From positions 1 to 64,000 of the forward strand of contig QKEJ01000038.1 of the NCBI GenBank assembly GCA_003252375.1: DNA of 64,000 nt. The letters are read 5' to 3'. The translations under genes were made by a program, and so were the position numbers. The notes beneath the pieces were generated by a model. It was not told the origin of the DNA, did not search any database, and saw nothing but the letters and a program-made list of their open reading frames with translations. This document shows positions 18,932 to 27,749 of this stretch, in pieces. This DNA comes from Halodesulfovibrio sp. (lineage in GTDB: Bacteria; Desulfobacterota; Desulfovibrionia; Desulfovibrionales; Desulfovibrionaceae). Every line of letters begins with the position of its first letter. The stretch's first letter is position 1.

Positions 18932-18960
18932 TCTATACGCGGATGAACCGGGAATCTCAA
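18932..18960 (-). promoter_or_regulatory. Predicted sigma-70 promoter of pgm
   Basis: TTGAGA and TATAGA on the minus strand, 17 bases apart; leader about 40 bases. Confidence 0.7.
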
Positions 18961-18974
18961 GGGATAAGGCGAAG

Positions 18975-19008
18975 TTATAAAAGCAGGTTCCCTATAGGGG
19001 AAAACTGC
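18975..19008 (-). terminator. Probable terminator of the hybrid kinase gene
   Basis: On the minus strand GCAG-TT-TTCCC-CTATA-GGGAA-C-CTGC followed by TTTTAT. The stem has a small internal loop and contains the perfect palindrome CCCTATAGGG. Confidence 0.5.
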
Positions 19009-19040
19009 AGGGGGGAGCATGGTGTATATGGGAGAAGGGA

Positions 19041-22000
19041 TCAGGAGGAGAGGCCATCGCCCATGGCAGGGGGGAGCAGGGTATCAATGTCCGCCAGATA
19101 GTGCTCCACCTCGGAGATGGAAATGGTCAGCTGTTCACGCAGGCGGGGCATGATCTCGGCGCATCTGTCGGCATTGCCGAAGGATGCGCAATGTTCCAGC
19201 TCCTCCGCAAGGGTCGCCAGAGGCTCTGCCCCGATGTTGCGGACCGAGGATTTGAGCGAGTGGGCCATTCTGCGCAGGTCGCCGAAACTGCCGGCGGCAA
19301 GGTGTTCCTCAAGGGTGCGCATGGTGCCGGGCATGGTCTGCGAATAGACGCTGAGCAGGGTGATGATGACTCCCTTCTTGAAAGCCAGAAGCTGGCATAT
19401 GCGCGGAAAGCTGCTGATGGTCTGCGGGCTTTCCGTCTCTTCGCAGGAGGAAGGAGACGGCTCGGCAAGATAGGTGACGCGTGCGGGAAAGAGGTCCGCC
19501 AGCAGGCTGCGCAACTCGGCAAGGAGCAGGGGTTTGGGCAGGGCGCTGTAGATTTCGAGACTGTCCAGCTGCTCCAGCTCCCTGGGACGGATGTGGGCGC
19601 TGATGGGAATGATGGCGATGTCCGTGGGAATCTTCGGACGTGTGCCGGAACGGATGATGCGCGTGGCCTCCAGCCCGTCCATGACCGGCATCTGGATATC
19701 CATGAGCACGGCGTCAAAGGTCTGCGTTTCCAGCAGGGACAGGGCGTGTTCACCGTTTTCGGCAACGGTTGCGTGGTGGCCGTCGATTTCGAGCATCTGG
19801 CAGATGACAAGCTGATTGAAGCGGTTGTCCTCGGCAAGAAGCAGGTTCAGTCCGCGCACCACGGGCAGCAGTGCTTCCCCGGCTCCGGGCTGCGCCGTCG
19901 AGGTTGCTGCCACAGGCGGGGCCGGGGCCTTGCGAAGCGGCAGCACCACCGTGAAGGTTGAGCCAGCTCCTACTTCGCTTTCCACATGGATGGAGCCTTC
20001 CATGATTTCCGCAAGCCGTTTGGAGATGGCCAGCCCGAGACCGACCCCGCCATACCGGCGGGACGAGGAGCCGTCGGCCTGCGCAAAACTCTGGAAAATA
20101 TGGGTGCGCATATCCTCGGCAATGCCGATGCCGGTGTCCGAAACCCGGAATTCCACCCATTCCCGTTCGGCAGGTTCGTCAGCGTCCGGTTCGTGTTCCC
20201 CCAGCTTCGGGAAGTCCCTGAACGGGAGTGATAGATGCGGTGCCGGAGGCTGTGAACCGTGATGATGGGACACGGAGAGCACCACGGAACCCTGCTCCGT
20301 GAATTTGAGGGCGTTGCCCACAAGGTTGATGAGGATCTGGCGGATTCTGTCCGCATCACCGGAAACATACTCGGGGAGCGAGGGAGCGATGTGGGTTACC
20401 AGCTCCAACCCCTTGGTCTGCGCATGCATGTCCATGAGGGACCGTGTGCCTTCAATCAGCGAGGCGAGGTGGAAGGAGCAGGTGTCCAGCGCCATGGTGT
20501 CCGCCTCAATGCGGGCAAAATCGAGCAGATCGTTCAGCAGCTTGAGCAGCGCGTTGGCGGCGTCGCGCAAGATCGTCGTGTTTTTGATCTTCTGCCGGTC
20601 CTGCTCCGTGCGGAGGTTCAGGTCCGCCATGCCCACAATGGCCGTCATGGGGGTTCGCAGCTCATGGGTAATGTTGGCGAGGAATTCGCTTTTGGACTTG
20701 TTGGCGGCTTCGGCTGCCTCCTTTGCTTCCACAAGCATGAGCTCAGCCTGTTTCTGAGCCGTGATGTCGAGAACGAAGCCTTCGAAGAAGCGCGCCCCGT
20801 CGGGGCGGACAATGACCCGCGCGTTTTCCACAATCCAGATGCGACGTCCCATACCGGTTATGGCCTGCGTGGTTAGGTTCTGCACGACGCCGGTCTTAGC
20901 GAGTTCGCGCAGGAAGCTCTTGCGTGTTGTCGGGTCCGCGTAGAGACATTGCATCCGGTTGTTCAGGGCGTTGGACATTTCCTCGGCCGAAACATAGTCG
21001 AACATCTCTATCATGGCCGGGTTGAGGCTGGTGAATTCCCCGGCCTCCGTGCTCTGGTATATGCCGTACGGGGCATGCTGGATGAGGTTGCGGTGGTCTT
21101 CCTCGGCCCGTGCGAGAGCAAGGACGGCATTGAGGTGCTCCGTGATGTCCTCGAAGCTTTCCACCGTACCGATGAAGGCGCCGGCCGGGTCCGTGAGCGG
21201 CTCCTTGTTCAGGATGATGGTGCGCGTCTCCCCGGTGCGGGTGAGGATGATAAACTGCTGGCCACGGTCGGGATTCTTCGGGTTACCGAACAGGGGGGTC
21301 TGCAGTTCCTGCCCCTGAATGAAGAAGGATCTGCTCTTCCCCAGGGCATATTCAAGGGGAAACCCGGTGATTTCTTCCGCCCGGTTGTTCCAGGAGATGA
21401 TGTCCCCCTGCTGGTTGGTCGAATAGACGCCGCTGGGAATAACCTTGTTTACCTGTTCCGCGTGTGTTTTTAGACCCACAGCCTTGGTCTCGGCTGCCTT
21501 TCTGCTCTGGATTTCCAGCTGGAGCGTGCTGTTCTGGATGGACATTTTCTCCCTGTTTCGGCGGTAGGCCTCAATCCGCGAGGCCAGCGATGCGTTGCGC
21601 ATGGCCATGCGTGCGGCAGTAATCGCCGTCAGCAGGGTGATGATGACGATGCCGTACAGAATGGCGAAGCTGAGGGAGGAGACGGGGCCACGGGCGCTGG
21701 TGTCCTTTGCAAAGCAGCAATACAGGTCAAAGACCGTGCCCGGGACATCACAGCGGATGGCGAAGGCGGCTTCATGGTCCGCCGTGCCGCCTATACGCCG
21801 GATCGCTTCATAGGGCATTTGCCGCGCGTGGAGCAGGTCGTCTGCGGGCAGCTGCGGGCCACCCACGGAGAGGCTGTCCGTGGTTCGCTTGTGCATCAGG
21901 TAGGTTTGGTGCGGTATGTCGGTAACAATGAAGGAAAGATAGGCCTTGAGAGCTTCCACCGGGATGGTTGCAAACACGTATCCCACGATGGTCTGCTCGT

Positions 22001-22562
22001 GAACGTAGGGCACACTGAGCAATACGTGGCGTTCGTCCCCCGCAAGGATGTCCAGCAGGGTGCCGGAGTCGGCCTTGGCAATCCGGGCTGTCAGCTCCTC
22101 CTCCGTATAGGGGGCGGAGAGAGCCGTGTGGTGGTGCTTGAGAATGAACAGGTTGCTGGAGGTATCCCAGAATCCGACGTTGTCGAAGATGGATATGCCG
22201 TTGAGGGTTCTGGAGTTGAGAAAGAACTCCATCCTCGCATCCATCAACTGGATTGTGGAGGCCAGCCCGTACTTCATGGACATGCCCAAGGCCTTGCTGT
22301 GGTAATAGTTGGCAAAGCTGGATGACTGCGTCATGTCGCTCAGGTCATGCTGTGATTCCTGCAGGAAGTGGGACAGGGAACGGGCTTCTCTGTCCACCGT
22401 GGAGGCAATGCGCGTCAGCATGACCGCACGGAGGTCTTCCTCTCTGTTGTGCAGCATGGCGATGAGCGTGCAGAGAAAAATTCCCAGCGCAACGACGGCA
22501 CCATAGAGGGTTAACCGGCTCCAGCGCGCCCGTTGTTTCGGAATTTCACTGGGCCGGAGCAT
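19041..22562 (-). CDS. Membrane hybrid sensor histidine kinase with PAS, REC and HPt domains
   Basis: The 1173-aa protein has a TM helix at ~17-37, a ~250-residue periplasmic sensor region, a second TM at ~297-320, a short coiled coil, two PAS domains (~370-475 and ~490-600), a dimerisation domain with FLANITHELRTPMTAI (phospho-acceptor His ~633), an ATPase domain (RQILINLVGNALKFTEQG; DTGIGI), a receiver (AEDNRFNQLV; VLMDIQMPVMDG) and a C-terminal HPt with MAHSLKSSVRNIG. This is a complete internal phosphorelay with no DNA-binding output. The start overlaps the stop of the solute-binding protein gene by 17 bases and lacks a good ribosome-binding site, so translation is probably coupled. The binding protein may present a ligand to the periplasmic domain. 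Terminal regulator unknown. Confidence 0.93.
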   Translation of the reverse strand: MLRPSEIPKQRARWSRLTLYGAVVALGIFLCTLIAMLHNREEDLRAVMLTRIASTVDREARSLSHFLQESQHDLSDMTQSSSFANYYHSKALGMSMKYGLASTIQLMDARMEFFLNSRTLNGISIFDNVGFWDTSSNLFILKHHHTALSAPYTEEELTARIAKADSGTLLDILAGDERHVLLSVPYVHEQTIVGYVFATIPVEALKAYLSFIVTDIPHQTYLMHKRTTDSLSVGGPQLPADDLLHARQMPYEAIRRIGGTADHEAAFAIRCDVPGTVFDLYCCFAKDTSARGPVSSLSFAILYGIVIITLLTAITAARMAMRNASLASRIEAYRRNREKMSIQNSTLQLEIQSRKAAETKAVGLKTHAEQVNKVIPSGVYSTNQQGDIISWNNRAEEITGFPLEYALGKSRSFFIQGQELQTPLFGNPKNPDRGQQFIILTRTGETRTIILNKEPLTDPAGAFIGTVESFEDITEHLNAVLALARAEEDHRNLIQHAPYGIYQSTEAGEFTSLNPAMIEMFDYVSAEEMSNALNNRMQCLYADPTTRKSFLRELAKTGVVQNLTTQAITGMGRRIWIVENARVIVRPDGARFFEGFVLDITAQKQAELMLVEAKEAAEAANKSKSEFLANITHELRTPMTAIVGMADLNLRTEQDRQKIKNTTILRDAANALLKLLNDLLDFARIEADTMALDTCSFHLASLIEGTRSLMDMHAQTKGLELVTHIAPSLPEYVSGDADRIRQILINLVGNALKFTEQGSVVLSVSHHHGSQPPAPHLSLPFRDFPKLGEHEPDADEPAEREWVEFRVSDTGIGIAEDMRTHIFQSFAQADGSSSRRYGGVGLGLAISKRLAEIMEGSIHVESEVGAGSTFTVVLPLRKAPAPPVAATSTAQPGAGEALLPVVRGLNLLLAEDNRFNQLVICQMLEIDGHHATVAENGEHALSLLETQTFDAVLMDIQMPVMDGLEATRIIRSGTRPKIPTDIAIIPISAHIRPRELEQLDSLEIYSALPKPLLLAELRSLLADLFPARVTYLAEPSPSSCEETESPQTISSFPRICQLLAFKKGVIITLLSVYSQTMPGTMRTLEEHLAAGSFGDLRRMAHSLKSSVRNIGAEPLATLAEELEHCASFGNADRCAEIMPRLREQLTISISEVEHYLADIDTLLPPAMGDGLSS

Positions 22563-23439
22563 GGGATGGATTACGGAAGTAGTGTTTGAAGCAGACCATG
22601 GCGTTGGCGTAGTACTTTTTCACCAGAACCATATAGGTGCCGTCTTCCTGGCATTGCCGCAGAAACGCGTTGAATGCCTCCCGGAGGGATGCGGATTCGG
22701 GGGCAAAGCCCACCCCCATACGCTGTTCCTCGGAAACGGGGCCAATCACCTTCAGGTTGCCCGGCCACTTGTTCAGGGCCAGCAGGGCATCCGGGACATC
22801 CAGCAATATGGCGTCTGCCTCATGGCGCAGCAGGGAGGGGGCGAGCATGTTCAGGTTCTTGTTCTTGTAGCGTATGGTGGCGCCTGCTGCGGGCAGGTTG
22901 AACCGGCCGGGGTCGGTGCAGGTCTGCCGCATGCCCATGACGCTGACTCCCTTGAGCTGGCTGCGGACATTCCGGATATCCTCCTCGGCGGAATTGCTCG
23001 GCGTAATGGGGGCCAGAGGCGAGTCCGCCCTGGTGATGAGCCATACCTGTGTGGGGAATGTCGGTGCGGAGAAGAGCATCAGCTCCGTGCGTGGCGGCAT
23101 CATGGTGATGCCCGAGGCCAAAAGGTCTCCACGTGGGGGACGGTTGCCGCCTGCTGCGGCCGTCCCCGTTAGGTCGCGTATCATGGTTGTCCAGTCTGTC
23201 TGGACAAACTCATACTCCACCCCGAGGTATTGGGCAAAGAGCCTGATCAGGTCGACGTCAAAGCCGGTATTTCTGCTGGTGACGAAGTTTGCATATGGAA
23301 TGCCCAGATGGCGCAGGACACCCCGTTCCCGTACTTCCTGTACGGTGGTTGCCATGGCGTGCCGGGGCAGAAGAAATGCAAAAACACCGAGGAACAGCAG
23401 ACAGAGCAGTGTTCTTCGGTGTTCTGGTATCCTGTGCAT
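22546..23439 (-). CDS. Periplasmic solute-binding protein, family 3
   Basis: The 297-aa protein has a signal peptide (LLCLLFLGVFAFLLP, cleavage after AMA) and a bacterial extracellular solute-binding family 3 fold: VRERGVLRHLGIPYANFVT, GFDVDLIRLFAQYLGVEYEFV, DLLASGITMMPPRTELMLFS and a late lobe with ADAILLDVPDALL. No ABC transporter genes are nearby; instead its 3' end overlaps the hybrid kinase gene. I infer a ligand sensor accessory, not a transport component. GGAGGG precedes the ATG. The gene is 61 bases after ychF on the same strand. Confidence 0.88.
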   Translation of the reverse strand: MHRIPEHRRTLLCLLFLGVFAFLLPRHAMATTVQEVRERGVLRHLGIPYANFVTSRNTGFDVDLIRLFAQYLGVEYEFVQTDWTTMIRDLTGTAAAGGNRPPRGDLLASGITMMPPRTELMLFSAPTFPTQVWLITRADSPLAPITPSNSAEEDIRNVRSQLKGVSVMGMRQTCTDPGRFNLPAAGATIRYKNKNLNMLAPSLLRHEADAILLDVPDALLALNKWPGNLKVIGPVSEEQRMGVGFAPESASLREAFNAFLRQCQEDGTYMVLVKKYYANAMVCFKHYFRNPSHAPAQ

Positions 23440-23500
23440 GCATTCCCTCCTGTGATGGAGCGGCAGTCCCAGGGGGCGCTGCCGTCAGGGGGCAAGCCTA

Positions 23501-24601
23501 CTAGACATTGAAAAGGAAGTGAACCACATCACCATCCTTTACCACATATTCCTTTCCCTCTGAACGCATGGCGCCTGCAGCACGGCAGGCTGCCTCGGTC
23601 CTGTGCTTGACGAAATCGTCGTAGCCTATGACCTCGGCACGGATGAAGCCGCGTTCGAAATCGGAATGGATAACGCCGGCTGCCTGGGGGGCGGTCCAGC
23701 CGTTACGGATGGTCCAGGCGCGGACTTCCTTAACCCCTACGGTGAAGTAGCTGATAAGGCCCAGCGTATGGTAGCCGGTGCGGATGACCTGAACGAGGCC
23801 GCTTTCGGAAATGCCGTATGATTCCAGCATTTCCTGAGCTTCGGCATCTTCCAGTCCCTGCAGCTCCTCTTCCACCTTGGCGCAGATCTTGACGAGATCG
23901 CAGTTCCGTTCGGCGGCAAATGCGGCCAGACGTTGCACATGGGCGTTGTCTTCCATGAGGCCGTCTTCGTCCACGTTGGCGCAGTAGATGATCTTCTTGT
24001 CGGTCAGCAGAGCGAGTTCCTTGAACTGGGCGGCAAGAGCGTCCGCCTTGCGATCAGGGAAGGTGGCAACGGGATTGCCTTCGTTCAGGTGGGCCAGCAG
24101 GCGTTCCATGCCTTCAACGGTGGGGCGCATGGTCTTGTCGCCCTTGGAGGCGCGCTGGAGCCTGTCCAGACGCTTTTCCACGGCCTGCATGTCTGCAAGC
24201 AGGAGTTCCGTCTCAATGGTTTCAATATCGCGGAGCGGGTCAACAGATCCTTCCACGTGGGTGATATTCTCGTCGTCGAAGCAGCGTACCACTTCGAGTA
24301 TGGCTGCGGCTTCACGAATGTTGCCAAGGAACTGGTTGCCGAGTCCTTCGCCCTTGCTGGCACCGCGAACCAGCCCGGCGATGTCGATGAAATCTATGGT
24401 GGCGGACAGCGTCTTCTGGGGCTTGGCGATTTCGGTCAGCACATCCACGCGGGGATCGGGCACGGGCACGGTGGCCTTGTTGGGTTCGATCGTGCAGAAG
24501 GGATAGTTGGCGGATTCCGCGTTCTGTGCCTTGGTCAGTGCATTGAAAAGGGTGGACTTGCCCACGTTGGGCAGACCGACGATGCCTATGCTGAGTGCCA
24601 T
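23501..24601 (-). CDS. ychF: Redox-regulated ATPase YchF (Obg family)
   Basis: The 366-aa P-loop protein binds ribosomes and prefers ATP to GTP. G1 is GIVGLPNVGKSTLF, followed by the switch segment NYPFCTIEPN and DIAGLVRGASKGEGLGN (G3), with a YchF-typical coiled-coil insertion, and a C-terminal TGS domain ending EGKEYVVKDGDVVHFLFNV. Full length. GGAG before the ATG and a good promoter upstream. Confidence 0.97.
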   Translation of the reverse strand: MALSIGIVGLPNVGKSTLFNALTKAQNAESANYPFCTIEPNKATVPVPDPRVDVLTEIAKPQKTLSATIDFIDIAGLVRGASKGEGLGNQFLGNIREAAAILEVVRCFDDENITHVEGSVDPLRDIETIETELLLADMQAVEKRLDRLQRASKGDKTMRPTVEGMERLLAHLNEGNPVATFPDRKADALAAQFKELALLTDKKIIYCANVDEDGLMEDNAHVQRLAAFAAERNCDLVKICAKVEEELQGLEDAEAQEMLESYGISESGLVQVIRTGYHTLGLISYFTVGVKEVRAWTIRNGWTAPQAAGVIHSDFERGFIRAEVIGYDDFVKHRTEAACRAAGAMRSEGKEYVVKDGDVVHFLFNV

Positions 24602-24646
24602 GTTGATTCTCCGGAAAAAAGATGGGAGCGCAATGCGTCCGCGCGG

Positions 24647-24675
24647 CTAATACGTTTTTTTGGGACGAAACACAA
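24647..24675 (-). promoter_or_regulatory. Predicted sigma-70 promoter of ychF
   Basis: TTGTGT and TATTAG on the minus strand, 17-base spacer, about 45 bases before the start codon. Confidence 0.65.
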
Positions 24676-24714
24676 AGGAAATCTGCTGCTGCGGCCTGTG
24701 GCGGTCCGCCGGAT

Positions 24715-24746
24715 AAGGAAAGGGCCCCGGCACATGCCGGGGCCCT
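24715..24746 (-). terminator. Terminator of the M16 protease gene
   Basis: A perfect 12-bp stem AGGGCCCCGGCA/TGCCGGGGCCCT; on the minus strand TTTCCTT follows. Confidence 0.75.
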
Positions 24747-24778
24747 GGAAGCTCACGAAGGTCGTGAAGGACGTCCGG

Positions 24779-27487
24779 TTAGGGGACGACACGCATGATG
24801 TATGCGGATTCCGGAGTGAGGTACTTGCGGGCCACGGCCCGCAGGTCTTCAGGGGTGAGCTTTTCTGCCTGCTCAATGACCTGACGGTTCAGATCGAGCG
24901 GAAGCCCCGATGCCGCAAGCGAGGCCGCTTCACCGCTGCGACTGCCCAGACTCTGGTGATCCCTGTAGTAGTCGCCGCGCAGCAGGTTCTTGCCGCGGCG
25001 CAGCTGTTCCTCGGGCAGGAGCGTCGTGTGCAGATTGGTGACAACCCGCCGGAAGCCGTCCATGGCCTGTGCTTCCTTCTCCGGCTCTGTGCCGATGTAG
25101 AAGGCCAGCAGGCCGGCGCGGTCGGACTGCCACGGGAAGGCCGTGACCGTGTAGCCGAGACCGTGCTTGTCGCGCAGATCATTGAAGAGCAGGCCGCTCT
25201 GGCCGGCAAGGATGGTTTGCAGCAGGTCAAGGGCCGGTCCGTCCTCGGAACCGAGAGGGGCCGTCTTGAAGATCATCAGCAGATGTGCCTGGTTGCGGTC
25301 CTTGAGCGTGAGGGTCTTGGACAGTTCCTCACCCCATTGCGGCTGTGATTCCGCGACCGGAGCTCCCGCAGGCATAGGCAGGGTTGCCGCCAGATGCAGG
25401 ATGGCTTCACGGTCAAACCTGCCGCAGACCGCAAGGGTCCATGGCTGGGTGACCTGGTGTTTCCAGTATTCCCGAACCGATTCCGGGGTAAAGGAGCCCA
25501 GCGTGGCTTCATCGCCCAGATGGTAGTACCCGTAGGCGTGGTTGCGGAACAGGAAGGGGAACATGTGGCGGAAGGCAAGTCCCAGAGGCTGGTCTTCACG
25601 CGACTTGATGGCTGCCTTCAGGTTGTTGATCTCGCGGGAAACCTCCTCGGACGCAAAGGCGGGGGCATCCAGTACGGATCGGAACAGGCCGAGCATGTCC
25701 GTGCTGAATCGCTCGGGGAACTTGGCCCGCAGGGTGAATGTCTGCCGTCCTGCGCTGGCACCGATGTCCGACGCCCTGTCGGACTGGAAGAGTTCCATGC
25801 CCGTGGCGTCCAGTTCGGATGTGCCCTTGGTCAGGGTACGCGCCGTCAATTCGGCAAGACCCTGATGGGACGCGTCAATAAGACTGTCGCCGCCCTTGAA
25901 GACCAAATCCATGGACAGGTAGGGCAGGGTGTCGTCGGGAATGAGGATGACCGTGCGCCCGTTGCCAAGGTCGACGGTTTCGGTCTGCTGCTTTGCATGG
26001 TCTACATCTGCCTGCTTCACGGCTACGGCATTGACCGGCCATGCCTGCCTGGTGGCCTTTTCAAGGGCAGTGGCATTGGCCTGCGCCCCTTCGGGCAGGA
26101 GAAGGACCGAGTGGAGACGCTCCGGGCGCAGGAAGGCCGAAATCACGTCCTGTATCTGGTCCGGTCCGGTCTGGCGCAGGGTCTGGATATAGTTCGCTTC
26201 GCCCTGTTCACCGCCGTTGAAGAACTGGAACATGCCGATCTTGGAGGTCAGTCCCGGAATGGTTTCCTTGGTCCGGAACATGGAATCCTCAAGGTTGAGC
26301 CGGGCACGCGCAAATTCGTCGTCAGAGAAGCTCTTTGCAGAGAGCGTCGCAAACGTGGCCATGAGTTCCTTCCAGAAGGTGTCCACCTTGTCGGCATCAA
26401 GGGTAGCCGAAAGGTAGAGGAAGCCGACCCGTTCGAAGGCATAGGCGCCGATGGAGATGTCATCCACCAGCTGCTTGTCATACTTGAAGGTGCGGTACAG
26501 TGTGGAGGTCCGGTCGCCGGCGAGCATCTGGGCCAGCACTTCAAGCGCGGTGGCGCGGGCGTCATTGAACCCGGGAATGGGCAGGGCTATGCTCATGTAG
26601 GCCTTGTTCCACTTGCCGTGCTCCACGGTTACGGTGGGCCCGTCCGTGAATGGGGCAAGATCAATACCTGCCGGAGGCAGACTTTCATGGGTGTTCGTGA
26701 GGTCGCCAAACTGTCTGCGGGCCTCGGAGAGCACGTCCTTGGCGCTGACGTCGCCGCTGACAACCAGCAGCATGGACTGCGGCTGGTAGTAGGTGGCGAT
26801 GTAGTCCTTGATATCCTGTCGGGAGAATCCGCTCACGGTATCCCGGTAGCCGATGATGGGCCGGGCATAGGGGGTGTTGGGCAATGTCTTGGCGGCAATG
26901 CGCTTGAAGAGCAGCTGGCCGGGATTGTCCTCGCCCCGTTCCAGTTCGGAAAGCACAACCTTCTTTTCGGATTCGAGTTCCTGCGGGTCGATGCTGGCGT
27001 TGAAGGCCATGTCCTTGAGCACGTCTATGCCGGTCTTCCAATGTTTGGAGGGGACATCGGCAAGGTAGACAGTGTAGTCGAAGCTGGTGGCGGCGTTGAT
27101 GTAGCCGCCAATGGCTTCAATATCCCCGGCGGCCCCGCCCTTGGGGCGCTTGTCCGTTCCCTTGAACACCATATGCTCGAGCAGATGGCTTATGCCGGCC
27201 TGCTTGGGCGTTTCATAGGCGGAACCGGCGTGCACGTAGAGGCGCACGGAGGCGAGAGGAAAACGCTTGTCCTCGAGCACGAGCACGGTCAGTCCGTTGG
27301 GGAGGCGGGTGACATGGGCCCCCCATGCAGGGAGTTCGGATGGCTTTTCTGTGACGGGGCGGGAGGTGGTAACTGGCAACATCTTCTCGCTTGGTTTGTC
27401 TGAAGGGTGATCTATGAACATGTAAATCGAGATCATCGCCAGCATGATGATGATCCCGAACAGGAAGCCTGAAAAGCGTTGAAACAT
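24779..27487 (-). CDS. M16 family zinc metallopeptidase, membrane-anchored
   Basis: The 902-aa protein has one N-terminal membrane anchor (SGFLFGIIIMLAMISIYMFI), then two M16 units. The first holds the inverted zinc motif HLLEH (101-105) with the distal Glu around SELERGEDNPG; the second half lacks the motif, as is usual for the inactive C-terminal pair of pitrilysin-type proteases. It probably cleaves peptides or small proteins in the periplasm. The track's start is 17 codons upstream; ATG at 27487 has AGGAG nine bases before and begins at the anchor. Monocistronic. Confidence 0.92.
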   Translation of the reverse strand: MFQRFSGFLFGIIIMLAMISIYMFIDHPSDKPSEKMLPVTTSRPVTEKPSELPAWGAHVTRLPNGLTVLVLEDKRFPLASVRLYVHAGSAYETPKQAGISHLLEHMVFKGTDKRPKGGAAGDIEAIGGYINAATSFDYTVYLADVPSKHWKTGIDVLKDMAFNASIDPQELESEKKVVLSELERGEDNPGQLLFKRIAAKTLPNTPYARPIIGYRDTVSGFSRQDIKDYIATYYQPQSMLLVVSGDVSAKDVLSEARRQFGDLTNTHESLPPAGIDLAPFTDGPTVTVEHGKWNKAYMSIALPIPGFNDARATALEVLAQMLAGDRTSTLYRTFKYDKQLVDDISIGAYAFERVGFLYLSATLDADKVDTFWKELMATFATLSAKSFSDDEFARARLNLEDSMFRTKETIPGLTSKIGMFQFFNGGEQGEANYIQTLRQTGPDQIQDVISAFLRPERLHSVLLLPEGAQANATALEKATRQAWPVNAVAVKQADVDHAKQQTETVDLGNGRTVILIPDDTLPYLSMDLVFKGGDSLIDASHQGLAELTARTLTKGTSELDATGMELFQSDRASDIGASAGRQTFTLRAKFPERFSTDMLGLFRSVLDAPAFASEEVSREINNLKAAIKSREDQPLGLAFRHMFPFLFRNHAYGYYHLGDEATLGSFTPESVREYWKHQVTQPWTLAVCGRFDREAILHLAATLPMPAGAPVAESQPQWGEELSKTLTLKDRNQAHLLMIFKTAPLGSEDGPALDLLQTILAGQSGLLFNDLRDKHGLGYTVTAFPWQSDRAGLLAFYIGTEPEKEAQAMDGFRRVVTNLHTTLLPEEQLRRGKNLLRGDYYRDHQSLGSRSGEAASLAASGLPLDLNRQVIEQAEKLTPEDLRAVARKYLTPESAYIMRVVP

Positions 27488-27536
27488 GAGTCTAGCTCCT
27501 GTGCGTATATGCGTTTGCGTTGGCAACCCGGACGGC

Positions 27537-27565
27537 ACGATACGTCATTGTCCAAGGGTACGCAA
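27537..27565 (-). promoter_or_regulatory. Predicted sigma-70 promoter of the M16 protease gene
   Basis: TTGCGT and TATCGT on the minus strand, 17 bases apart, about 50 bases before the ATG. Confidence 0.5.
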
Positions 27566-27659
27566 AGCGTTCGTGCGGCATTGGATACAGGTAATGGCGA
27601 AACACCTCAAGGCAAGTCTTCCCGTAAATAATGTCACACGATTGCCGATAACGTTAGTG

Positions 27660-27688
27660 TTGTCTTAGCGATTGCAACACGATAGAAT
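27660..27688 (+). promoter_or_regulatory. Predicted sigma-70 promoter of the HPt-STAS gene
   Basis: TTGTCT and TAGAAT, 17-base spacer, about 60 bases before ATG 27750. Confidence 0.65.
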
Positions 27689-27749
27689 ACAATACCCGTC
27701 ATGGTGCGTGACCATGCGTTTGTCGCCGGTAACAGACAAGAGGAGTGGT

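Noticed and set aside
25394-27403. 669-codon plus-strand ORF
   Set aside because: Antisense to the M16 protease gene; His/Gly/Val-rich composition and no recognisable domain.
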